Assembly (NCBI GenBank): GCA_008330645.1
Contig: VLTN01000001.1
Location: forward strand, 434,001-498,000
Length of the DNA stretch: 64,000 nt
From: Cafeteria roenbergensis
Taxonomy: Eukaryota > Sar > Bigyra > Bicosoecida > Cafeteriaceae
Direction: 5' to 3'
The notes beneath the pieces were generated by a model. It worked only from the letters and a program-made list of their open reading frames with translations. It made no database searches and was not told where the DNA came from. Positions 51,401 through 61,044 of this stretch are shown piece by piece. The position numbers and the translations under genes are program-made. How positions within the stretch are numbered: position 1 is the stretch's first letter; each line of letters begins with the position of its first letter.

Positions 51401-53325
51401 TTTGCGGCTGGCCTGGAGCGCGCTCGCGCTCCTCCTCTCTTGCGGACCTCTCTCTGACACGCATGCGCGCCTCGCGACGCCTAGAGTCGCTGTAGAGGGA
51501 CTCGAACGTCTCGTTCGGGTCCCTTGAAAGCCGCCGGGCCGCCTTGGTCAGCTGTGGCTTCCGAGCCTGTGCCGCAGCCATCGCCTCGGCTTCCGCCGCT
51601 GCCTTTGCCTTGACCCTGTGCAGCTCGGCAACATTGTAGAGCCGCTGGGCTACGGCCTCCGCTTGAGCTGAAGACCGCCGAGCTGGGGGGGGAGGCTCGG
51701 TTGGGGAGTCGGCCTTGTCGCCGCGCGCTTGCGCCAACTGGTCAATCTGCCGACGGATACTTGCTGAACGGTGAGCGCTCTTGCTGCGCGAGCCGGGCGC
51801 CGCGGACGAGACAGGGTTCCCTCCCAATGGGAACCCAGGCGAGGAGTCGAAGCCAGATCTCCCTCGGCTTGAGGAGAGACCTCGGCTCCTAGGTGACGCG
51901 CTGGCAGCCGGCGCGTCCTCGTCGCTGTGAGCGAAGGCATGGATACGCCTCGCTTTTGTCCAGGCAAGCGCTTCACTCGCTTGCTTTGGGCGCCTGCTTG
52001 CCTGACGCGCTGCGAGCACAACGGGGCTGCGTCCAGCCGTCGGCGTTCGCGCTCGCTGTCCTCTGCCCAGGCTGTGGCCGGATCGCTGCGCACCCGATGC
52101 CACCGTGCGTCGCCTTGCAACGACAGGGGAATCCTGTCTGCGCGGCGTTTGGCTGGCACTCTGGCCGCTTGTGACTGGTTGAAAGGCCTGCCGAGAACGC
52201 TGACGACCGCCCCCCCAAATCTCTGGCCTCCTGCTTGGGTGTCCTGAGCCCGCGCTGGTCGTTGGGTCCTGGCCACTGCCATCTTGGCTGGACCTGGCAC
52301 CGCGTCCGGCTTGGGGCAGCAGAGGAGGCGACACGCCCTTGCGCGGTCGCTCTTGCGCCGGTGCTGATGGCAGTTGGCCCTCGGAAGTCATCATCCCTGT
52401 GCCCAACGATTCGCCCCAGCTTTCCTCGGTGGGCTGCCCACGCACGGGCAAGGGACCGACCGGTGGTGGGGTCGCAGAGGCTGGCTGGGCCACAGTTGCG
52501 TCACCGGCAGCAGCGTCGCTGGTCTCAACGTCGCCGCTGGGCTGTGGTGGTGATGGCGAAGCCGGTGGACCAGCCTCAGGGGCAGCCCCACCGCCGGCGC
52601 CTGCCTTCAGTTGGGCTTCAACGTCGTCCGGACTGGCTGCCGCAGAAAGCGAGAGTTCACAGGGCGCCGGAGGGAGGGTCGTGGCAGCAAACGCAGACGC
52701 CGGCCCCGTGCTTGGAATCCTGTGAGCTGGTGCAAGCTTCGCCGACGCTGGCGGCATGTCCAACTCAAGGGCCCGACGGAGGGCCTCTGGTTCTGCAGCC
52801 GCCGCAGGCCGACGAACGACTCCAGGGGACGCCTGGGCAGTAGGAGGCGTGCCTGACATGGGAGTGCTGGGAGTGATGGGGTTGGCGCTTGCGAGAGCAG
52901 CGCCGCCAGACTGACTGGCCGGCTCGGGCGGTGCCGACCGGCTCGAATCTGTTTCATCGCCGCTGCCAATAGCACTGCCGCCATCGCTGGACACTGAGTC
53001 GGTGTTGATGTCCCCACGCGCGGCAGCGTCCGCCCGCACTGAAGCTGAGACTTGGGGCTCTCCGCCAACCGCCAGACTTGGCGCATCCCCAGACTGCGAC
53101 GGCGCGAGGCTTTGCATCCGCCGGAGACGCAGCACAAAGTGATGGTGTAATGGCGCAAAGGAGCGGCATCGGAGCCCACCTGGCTTGACCTTGGCCAAGC
53201 AAGCGCATGCGCAGGCGAGGACGCACGCTTGCCAAAATCGAGCCCTCGATCTCGCTTAAGAAGTGCATGTCGGTTCCGGCCTGAGCAAGAGCCCTGTTGA
53301 TCTTGTCTTCCAACGACTCTGACAT
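48432..53325 (-). CDS. Large disordered/coiled-coil protein with recurring LF-x-D-x(3)-R motif
   Basis: The main exon 53093-48432 is open for about 1550 residues. A plausible first exon, 53325-53227, starts MSESLEDKINRALAQAGTDM and would join through a 133-bp intron (GTGCGT...TCGCAG), giving 1586 residues. That join is inferred from splice consensus only. If wrong, the ATG at 53117 (MQSLAPSQSG) is the next choice. The first exon resembles the short N-terminal helices of FOP/OFD1-type centrosomal proteins, but weakly. The body is Ser/Ala/Arg-rich. A motif recurs near residues 562, 615, 780, 858 and 1127: ESLYSDSRRREAR, EVLFQDGQRRLSLL, ERLFQEAAAKEKRR, SRLFSDASAREERR and ERLFRDQSRRQALL. The C-terminus is basic (PRKSPPKAGKKPKRSRRRHR). 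No enzyme domain. A cytoskeletal or ciliary role is a guess. Confidence 0.72.
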
Positions 53326-53440
53326 CCCCGCTGGCGCCCCGGCCGGGCGGCAAGCAGCGGCGCGCAAGTGAGCCGCGACGGGCCTGTGGCGGCAGAGCCT
53401 GGCTGCACGCATTGGCTGGCTCCACATTTCTGCCTGGGCG
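53326..53440. promoter_or_regulatory. 115-bp divergent gap, putative bidirectional promoter
   Basis: The gap separates the inferred ATG at 53325 (minus) from the ATG at 53441 (plus). No specific element recognised. The very short spacing implies a shared promoter if both starts are right. Confidence 0.35.
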
Positions 53441-53677
53441 ATGAGCGAGGAGCTACGGCTCATCCAGAGCCAGGTCAAGGCCGCTGGCGACGGGGCGTTC
53501 GCGGCCTTGCCTGACGCTGAAGTTTCCAGGCTTGCCGACTCGTCCGCTGAAGCCATCGACAGCGAGTGCGCGGCTGCCCTGCGAGCAGTTGAGGAGCAAG
53601 CTGAGGACGCCGCTGAGCTGCTGAGGGTGCTCAAGGCGCAACTAGCTGTTCCTGGGAAGAGGCGGCGGAAGCGGTAG
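53441..53677 (+). CDS. Small helical protein, 78 residues, unknown
   Basis: ATG at 53441 opens MSEELRLIQSQVKAAGDGAF. The whole product is Glu/Ala/Leu-rich and predicted helical (ECAAALRAVEEQAEDAAELL), and ends in a basic KRRRKR tail, possibly nuclear or nucleic-acid-binding. Codon choice is G/C-ending like neighbouring genes, in contrast to the AT-richer DNA that follows. No family recognised. It could also be the first exon of a longer gene, but no downstream splice partner was seen. Confidence 0.5.
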   Translation: MSEELRLIQSQVKAAGDGAFAALPDAEVSRLADSSAEAIDSECAAALRAVEEQAEDAAELLRVLKAQLAVPGKRRRKR

Positions 53678-56600
53678 CAACGCAAGCCGGGAGGCTCAAA
53701 GCCATCGCGAACATTTGAGCGGAGCAGGTCGAACCAGAGCAGTTCCATTGAAGCACCCGTACCTTGTGGTGTTGATGCTTTTGGATCGCGCTGGACCTTT
53801 GAGTATGTGCCTGCATTGAGTGGGTGCTGGTGCCCGGCAAGGCCCACTCCAAGGCATTGAAGAACTGTCGTGGCGGGCCTCAGTTCGTGCGAGGCACTTG
53901 TGCCAGAGGGCTCCTGCCCAACCGCAAGCCGCGGTTCTGCGATGCCACACTGCATCATAGGTGTGCGGGGAGCGGACGGAGCGGGCCATCTGGACCCGGG
54001 CGTGCGAGCATGCATGGATGGGCCGTTGCTGTGCCGCGCAGTGAGACTCAACTCAATTCGGCAGGTGCGATGCGAGATGCGAAAGACCTGAAGCACCAAG
54101 AAAATGTGCAGGGTCGACCTGCAAAGCTGCCAATTGCAGGCAAATGCCTCATCTGGCACAATGGGGCGATGGCCAATGAGATTGCCCTGGACAACCACGC
54201 AGCGCACGAGTTCAGTTGTGCTAGGAAGCTGTTTCCTACATGTGCCCGTCTCGATGCATCTCGAGCAGCTAGGCCAACGGCCCGAGGGGTCTCAGTCCAC
54301 GAATGGCGATCCATCAATGCACCCTGATCGTGTTCCGATCGACAGCGGCAAGCGTCGTTACCGCAAAGGGTTGCTTTGCGCTCCTGCATCGAGCAGCCAG
54401 CGCGGCCCGTTGACGAGGCCTCCACGCCTTGTGTGACAGAACAACCAATGCAACTTTTCGCTAATCACTGCTCGCTCTCTCGGTAGCTGCCCCTCCCTCT
54501 CTGGCAGTGCCCCCGGCCTGCAGCACCAAAGGGTTCCCAAATCATGTAATGGTCCCAATGCTGAAATCACAAAATCACGAATCGCTCAACGTACGATTCA
54601 AGTGTACCCTGCAGTTTGACTGGAGCGGGCCATCATGTGTGCGGGGCTTCTGACCAATTGAGCGCTCCGCAATGCGAGACCAAACTCCACCAGGGAATCG
54701 AACGACCATGCAAAGCTAGGAGCCGGACGATCTTGCCCGGACAGCAAATGCATCAGAAGCAAACCATCAGCAAGCGAAGTGAACTCAGCACCACGTGAAC
54801 GATGCTGAGCCTTCTGCACCCGAGCACTTCAGCGTTTGACTGGTGCATCACTGGAAGAATCCCCATGATCATCTGGCCGAGGCCCCCCATGCCCCTCTTC
54901 AGTGGGAAGTGCTCCACAAGGATGTTGGCGCATCGAAAGGCAGCCATGGCAAAAACTTGATTTTGCACTTGCGAAAATCGAATGCGTTGTTCACGGAACA
55001 ATCAGGCCCAAACTGAACAAGCACGCTGCTTGCAAAAGTGTTTGCATGCCCAAAAAATCACAACGTCGAACTGGAACCCTTGCAGCAGAAAGGGCCGAGC
55101 TCGACGATTCTTGACTGGACGACAAAATAGTTGGTTGCCTGTGCAGCTTGACTGTACGGCGAACCCGGCACAAACCATGTGCAAATGCTGTTGTTCGAAA
55201 ATGCCAAACTTTGGACGCAAGAAAGTTCAATGCATCAACGGGTTTGTTTTGTAAGGATGCTGCGTGAAGGACGAATGAGCTGCAAGCAGACGAAAACTGC
55301 CGCTTTATACTGAATATGCAGGGACTCTCACTGCAGACAAAAGGCCTGAGAGGCCTTCGCGAGCCTCAGACGATTGCAGATGCGCGAGCAACACAAGCTT
55401 TTCCAGCGCCACTGAAAATTGTCTATGAGTGCATCGTGCGAAAACGGGCTGATTCGCTTTCCTGGCTGGCTGGAATTCAGAACACAAGGGAGCCAACGAA
55501 GAAGCATCAACAGCAAAGCAATGCTTCAATCACTCCTCGCTACTGCCTCAACCCTGTAGACGCTCATGCTCTCATTTTCCGGGTAGCTCACATGGCCAGC
55601 GGCATGATACCCTTGAAGAGGGCGCAAGCTCAACCACATTGCGTGAGCAGCTGGAGGTTGTTGCAAAACCGCCGCTGAGCCAATCAAGGCAGCAGGAGTG
55701 TCGGACAGCAGACAGCACCGATGACTGAAATGTAAGAGGAAGACACCTGTGCAACAAAGTTTTTGCATTGTAGGTGTTGACAGCTTCAATCGCCGAAGTC
55801 GTCTGGAGCTGCTCGGGAACCGCTTATCGGGCCCTCTACGCAATTCAACTTGTTGACCCTTTCAGTTTTCTGTCTTGACACTGCTTGTTGGCCTCTTGCC
55901 ATTCTCTGGGATATCGCGTTGCACTGTGGCCCTGTCATCAACCTGCCTTCGCTACTTGTTGTCTCACAGTTCACCAGCCTCCCCATCAGCAGACGGCTCC
56001 TTTCCAGCAGGTCTCTGGCGTTTCCCATCACTCGTCTTCTCTCCCTTTCGCTCTCTTCCTTGTTCTCTTTCTCGCTCTGTTTCTCTTGCTCTCTCACGAT
56101 TGTGCCCTCAAATGCAGCCCATGCGATGCAAAAGTTCTGCTCTTGCGGACGTATGGCGCTGAGCAAGCATCTTGCCCTCGCTCCCTTCCACGAAGATCGA
56201 TTCGGCACGACGCGGTCCTACTAGCCTTTCCTCAGCGGGGTCCCCATGTTGCTCACAGCCAAAGCTTTTAGCTGAGAGCTGCTGTACACTGCGTCAGGCG
56301 CTACTGGCGCATCGCCACCGCGTTTCTTTGCATGTGACGCACCCTTCTGCCACGACGAGTTGGCCACTGAGCCATGACTCACGTGTCGCACCCACAACTG
56401 CTGACTGCGCCATGGGAAGTTCGAGCTTCAGCTGGGTCTGGCATGCGCCTTGCAAGCATGCTAGCACGCAAGCACGCCCGCAGCTCTTGGCGGGCCTTTG
56501 CAGCTCTCGGTCTGTGGAACCTGCTTGAACGACGACAGCGCTCTAAGTTGGGTTGTGGGTTTTATTTATACCACGCTCAGTTTTGACCGATTGGCCAAGC

Positions 56601-57068
56601 TTCGACTCTCCGCTCGCCGCTGCACAGTGCTTACTGTTGTTGTTCACTCTATGACGACCTTCTGTCGCTCCTGCTGAGGCTTGTTGACCTTGGACGGCAG
56701 AGTCTTCGCTTGCTTTGTCACTTGAAGGGCTCTCAGCATTATTGGGGGAGGGGGCTAAGACCCGTGGCACCATGCCACACACGCGATTCACAGACGCATC
56801 AAAAACCAATCCAGCAGCTCCAGCACCGATGAATGACAACCCGCGCGAAACCCACCCAGATCACTCCCATCACACTGCCACGCGTCGCCACTCAGCCACC
56901 CCTGCTCACCGCAAACGCTCCACCTGCTGTCGCAGGTACTGCGGCTTGCCTTCGCATTTGGCCGTGCTGTCACGGCGACCTCCACTTTCAGTGTCGAGCA
57001 ATATTGACAGGCTTGTGCAACATACTGTCGGCAGGCGCGCCTGCGGACGCACCTCTTGCCCGGCATTC
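53678..57068. other. AT-richer gene-free island
   Basis: About 3.4 kb with no convincing coding sequence. Local G+C drops to roughly 40-50% in 54450-55800 (for example 54541-54600), against about two-thirds in the flanks. Open frames up to about 120 codons occur (55316-55678 plus, 56543-56839 minus), but with A/T-ending codons and no family resemblance. Bases 56020-56100 are a polypyrimidine tract. No tRNA, rRNA, terminal repeats or transposase remnants were recognised. It may hold long 3'/5' untranslated regions, a non-coding RNA or an old insertion. Confidence 0.5.
56020..56100 (+). repeat. CT-rich polypyrimidine tract
   Basis: An imperfect CTCT/TTCT-rich stretch on the plus strand, low complexity, inside the AT-richer island. 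Function unknown. Confidence 0.7.
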
Positions 57069-58029
57069 ATGGACAGCATCAACCAGTACAGGGCCTTTGT
57101 GCGGGGCGCGGACGCCGCTGGCCGCTCGCTTGCGGCCGCAACCCGCGAGAGGTGAGGCAGCAAACGCAGGGCTGCTTTGCGGCTTTTGCTCGCTGCGCAT
57201 CGCAGCGATCGCGTTGCGGCTCCACGGCAAGAGTGTTTGTGGGCCTCGCAGGATGGCGGTGGGGCTGGCGGGGCCGCTGGCTCGGGCGGAGCTGGACTCT
57301 GCTTCTTCTGGCCAAGTGAAGACCATTGCAGCTTTTGTCTGTGCATTTGCTGCGGGCGGGGTCCAGCTCCCGGCATTGCAGCGCCTAGCTGAGAAGCGAT
57401 TCGGCGCCTACCCTGTGGGGACCGTCACAGTGGCTGTGGCTCTGGGGCTTGTCACGGTGTCGGCTCGGCTGGCGTTCGAATCGCAGCACGCTGAAGCAGC
57501 AGTGGCGCTCGGCCTGGCCGCCAAGCGGGACCGCCGCGTTGCTGCGCTTGCGCCGGCCCTGCAATCAGGGAGCCCGCACGTAGGAGTCCATGCCATCCTA
57601 GATTCGGCTGTGCAGGAGGAGTCGCGCATCATGGCAATGGTCCTCAAGGTAGCCACCCCGCGGCCGGACGCCGTCGCCTCTGCGTCTGCACAAGCAGCCG
57701 GTGCTGACCCGCAACAGGCTCCGCGCGACGCAGACCAGGAGGAGCTGCTTCGAGTGCTGGTTCCCGACCGCCCCTCTGTCGGTGGCACCTCGGCACAGCC
57801 GGCCGGCGGCGACGTCAGCGATTCGCTCGGCGGGCCGTTGGAGTTGGGCCAATCGGGAGACGAGGAGCTGGAACGTGCCACGGAGCTGGCAGTCCCGTCC
57901 TTGATCGGCCTGCGCGCGCTGCGCAAGGTGTGGTGGCGGACTGCCAAATCTGTCCTGACGTTTGAGTCCGTTGGTGAGGATGCGATTGCGGCGGCCGAGA
58001 GCGCTCTCCGCTCTGAGCAGAGGAGGTGA
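57069..58029 (+). CDS. Small membrane protein of unknown function
   Basis: Two exons: 57069-57151 and 57252-58029, with a 100-bp intron (GTGAGG...TCGCAG) in phase 2. The product is 286 residues starting MDSINQYRAFVRGADAAG. The N-terminal 45 residues are helical and soluble. Two hydrophobic segments follow at about 50-105 (TIAAFVCAFAAGGVQLPAL and YPVGTVTVAVALGLVTV). Then come an Ala/Arg-rich helical region, a disordered Asp/Gln/Pro-rich segment, and a conserved-looking C-terminal helix (SLIGLRALRKVWWRTAKSVL). The splice is supported by consensus and by maintaining one frame with G/C-ending codons on both sides. No family recognised. It could be a mitochondrial or peroxisomal membrane protein, without direct evidence. 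Confidence 0.6.
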
Positions 58030-58385
58030 ACGAGGATGCTCGCGTGTTTGTTGGACGCCAGTGTGGCATTGTTGGTGTTCGCAGCGCTGCGGTGCCCTGG
58101 GCAGCGGTGCTTAAAGCTGTGCGCTTCACAGGGCTGGAGTTTGGCAGCAAGCGGCTGTCGAGGACGCAATGACAAAGACCTTCATCGTCCGTTCAGTCAG
58201 TGGGGATGCCACGCACACAGCCCCCCGCACCCACACGCCCGCCCACACACAGACAGACAGAGATTCACCCACACACACACACAGACACCGACAAACACCC
58301 GCCCGCAGGGCGCTGCCGACGCGCCGGCTCGAGCCGTGCAGAGCGCGCGCAACGGGAAAGTCTGTGCATCCGGGCTGTCGGAGGC
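58030..58385. other. Convergent 3' region with CA-rich simple sequence
   Basis: 356 bp between two convergent genes. It contains an imperfect CA/CAGA-rich microsatellite at about 58230-58306 and no gene. Confidence 0.6.
58230..58306. repeat. CA-rich imperfect microsatellite
   Basis: Runs of CACA, CAGA and CCCACA on the plus strand in the convergent gap after the small membrane protein gene. Confidence 0.8.
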
Positions 58386-60462
58386 TCACCCAGCGATCAA
58401 ATTGTATGTGTTGAATGCAATGCAGGCTAGCCCAAAGAGCGCCGGGGCCAGAGCCCACCACTCGTTGGGCACGAAGGACAGGGACGGGGTCAAGATATGC
58501 TCCGCCGCCACCTGGAGCTTCGCCCACCGCTCCTCGCTGACTGCCGAGGACCCGGGGGCGATTCCAAGGGCTGTCAGGTCCGGAGCCGCCTTGCTCGCCG
58601 CGTCGGGAGCGACGCGGGCCTTGATGGCACGCGCAATCCTGCGGGAGTAGAGGAGCAAGAGTGCTGGAATGACGTACATGATCAGCGCGCCGCCGTAGCC
58701 ACCGGTGATGCCGACAAGAATGTCGACGTCGTCCGTCAGCGCAGCAATTAGGAACGCGGGAAAGACGGCGATGCAGCCAAAGAGGATTCGCAGCGCCAGC
58801 GGGGCGTCCTTTGTCGAGGCGGGCGTCTCCTTGTTGAAACGAGCGGCTCCTGCCACCACGTCAGCGTACTCCCGGAGCTCCCCAACTGTGGGACCGTGAT
58901 GGTGTTGCGCGTCGGAGTAGACACTCTCTGCGATGTCCACGATGGCGCCGCTGCTGTGCTGAATCGACAGTGGAGCCATGTGGTGGTGGCCGGCGAGCAG
59001 CGGCTGGCCCCTGTCTGAAGACCTTTCCAGATCCAGTCCCGGCGTTGGGGTCCCCCGTGGCGACGCCACAGGCGACTCCCACGCGTCGTGCGTCTCGCCC
59101 ATGGCTGAGGCTGCATCGAGGTCGGGCTCTTCCGGCGCCCGCTGCGCTGCCAGGCAGCACCTGCAGCATGAAAGAGCCACGACGAGCGGGTCGCGCTCGG
59201 GCTTGGCACCCTTGCCGCTGATGTACCAGTACAGCACCATCATATTGTCGCGAAGCGTGATTGCAATAACGGGAAATGAAGAGAGCAGCGAGAGCAGGGG
59301 GGCCACGATGATGGCCGTGCCCACACCACCCAAGTACCCAAAGTTGAGGGTGTAGAGCGACTGCGGGGGGCAAGCAAGGGTTGCCTGCGCGGTGCACTGG
59401 CAGCCGCCGCTGATGGTGGTCGTGCTCATCGGTGGGGGGGGCATCGGCGTGCCGTCGAACGCCGTGACTGCGGTCCAGCACAGGGCCAGGTAGTAGACGA
59501 TAACAACGCCAAAGACAACGCCGATGGCCGGCGTGGCCCAGCGCCTGGATGCGATGGGAGCGACCATGGCGGCAATGTACTGCTGGCACATGAGCGCGTA
59601 CACCGCCCCCCCGAAGAGAAGCGGAATGGCGGAAAGATTCATCTCCTTGACGACTGTCTTGGGAATTTCGGTTGTGCTTGCCCAGCCTGCCTGCTGGCTG
59701 CCTTGCGTGGTCCATAGCTGGGTGCCATCCGCACCGATCGAAACGGACGAAACGTTCACCGGCGGCGCAGCGCAGCCCGACGGCTCGACCCCGTGGCACG
59801 TGGCTCCGGTGACCGGAGCGATCAGCGCGCACGACTGTGGCAGGTACGCAATAGCTGTTCCGATCATTGTCCAGAACACAGCGTGCCGCACGATTGTGGT
59901 TGACACCTGCAGCAGAGTCGTCTTCTTGAGCGAGAAGAACACCATGGGGGTGGTCACGACTCCTAAGATCACAAGACAGACTGAGTAGATGTCTTGTGGC
60001 TGCAGCTTTCCGGTGGGCAGGTCGATGCCGTCGCTCAGGATGCCTCGCAGCGTGGACGGGATGAACACAGCGTACACTGCCAGGTCTGTTGCCAGGTACA
60101 GGATGATGGTGACGTACCAGAGCACCGTGCCCCAGCCAGGCATGATCATTGCGATGATTGTGGAGGTCTGGTCCACGTACGGGATGGCATCCGGGTCACT
60201 CGCCGCTAGCGCTTTGGCGGACGGCGCATGGCGTGCAAGCTTGAGCAGCGTTGCCACGGCCTGGGCCTCGACGACGAAGCTGGCGCTTGCAAAAGCCAGC
60301 CCTGTCACAGCGATGATAAAAATCGTGCCCAGTGCCAGCCCTGCTTCTGGGGGGGGGGGGGGGGGGGGAGCATTGCATATGGCACTCACCGACGATGATG
60401 TTGAACAAAAACACTGCAACAAGCCACACGGCCATCCGCCCGGCCGGTGGTTCATCGGCCAT
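58386..60462 (-). CDS. TMEM104: TMEM104-like amino-acid-transporter-fold (AAAP) membrane protein
   Basis: As assembled: exon 60462-60390 (MADEPPAGRMAVWLV, then FLFNIIVG) and exon 60346-58386, with a 43-bp intron consisting largely of C20. This gives 677 residues. The resemblance to TMEM104 is in FNIIVG (family FNLIVGTGALTMP), ASASFVVEAQAVATL and WYVTIILYLATDLAVYAVFI. About ten or eleven transmembrane helices are visible, with a long lumenal loop containing Cys and Asn-x-Ser sites and a 150-residue cytosolic loop rich in Ser/His. The helix-1 GTGALTLP-type motif is missing exactly at the poly-C intron, so a piece of coding sequence is probably absent from the assembly. TMEM104 belongs to the amino acid/auxin permease superfamily; the substrate is unknown. 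Confidence 0.82.
60349..60368. repeat. G20 homopolymer (C20 on the coding strand)
   Basis: Twenty G on the plus strand, directly upstream of the AG acceptor of the TMEM104-like gene on the minus strand. It makes up about half of a 43-bp apparent intron. Confidence 0.97.
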
Positions 60463-61044
60463 TCGCGCGCAGTGCCGCCAGGGCTTGCGGCGCTGGGGTG
60501 AAGTGGGCGTTTCATGCCCCAATGAGCTTCCTGGGGGCTGCGCCTGACGACACAGGCGTCGGCTTTGGGCAGAGTGTGCAGAGCCTGCTGTCTCGGTTCA
60601 GAGTTGACGCCAACGATCTCTGGCGATTCCGAGGGAGTGGCGGGGTATTCACCTGTCATCCTCTGATATGCATGTGCACGCGTAGCGTTGGGCGCGAGGG
60701 TGGCGGCGCGGGCGGATGCCTAGCTTTTGTCTGTCGTGGGCGCTGCAGGCAAAACGACTCCGGAACACTGCCGCTTGCGCAGGGGGAATGCAGACACACT
60801 TCGGCAGGCTGCTCGCGCTGCTTGGCCACAGCGGCCAGGTTGCGGAGCAGCTTGAGCTCGCTTGCGGCCGAAGGCCAACGGTCGTCGTTGCCATCGACGT
60901 GCAAATGCTGGGACTCGATGCGAGCATTCATGCCAAGGACGGGACACACACTTCGAGAGCTGCCCTGAAGCGACGCACTGCCAGAGTACACTGACGAGCT
61001 TGCGCATGTGAGATGGCGTCGGCTGGCTGGCGCCAGCTGGGCGC
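60463..61044. other. Intergenic, one doubtful small frame
   Basis: 582 bp between the carnitine carrier stop and the TMEM104-like start, both minus strand. A minus-strand frame from ATG 60931 to 60656 (91 codons, MNARIESQHLHVDGNDDR) has moderately G/C-ending codons and a helical stretch (ELKLLRNLAAVAKQREQ). The plus strand is equally open over the same bases, so I do not call a gene. Confidence 0.35.

Noticed and set aside
54640-54740. Possible minus-strand tRNA (gttcgattccctgg)
   Set aside because: The T-arm stem does not pair (GGTCG against CCCTG) and no acceptor or anticodon arm could be drawn.
55316-55678. 120-codon plus-strand frame in the AT-richer island
   Set aside because: A/T-ending codons unlike all supported genes here, no domain, and no splice partner.
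56543-56839. 98-codon minus-strand frame with a hydrophobic start (FIGAGAAGLVFDASVN)
   Set aside because: Its first codon is TTG and no upstream exon was found. The later ATG leaves an Asn/Ser-rich tail with A/T-ending codons. Could be revisited with RNA data.
60656-60931. 91-codon minus-strand frame upstream of the TMEM104-like gene
   Set aside because: The opposite strand is open over the same interval with equally plausible codons. No homology and no splice link.
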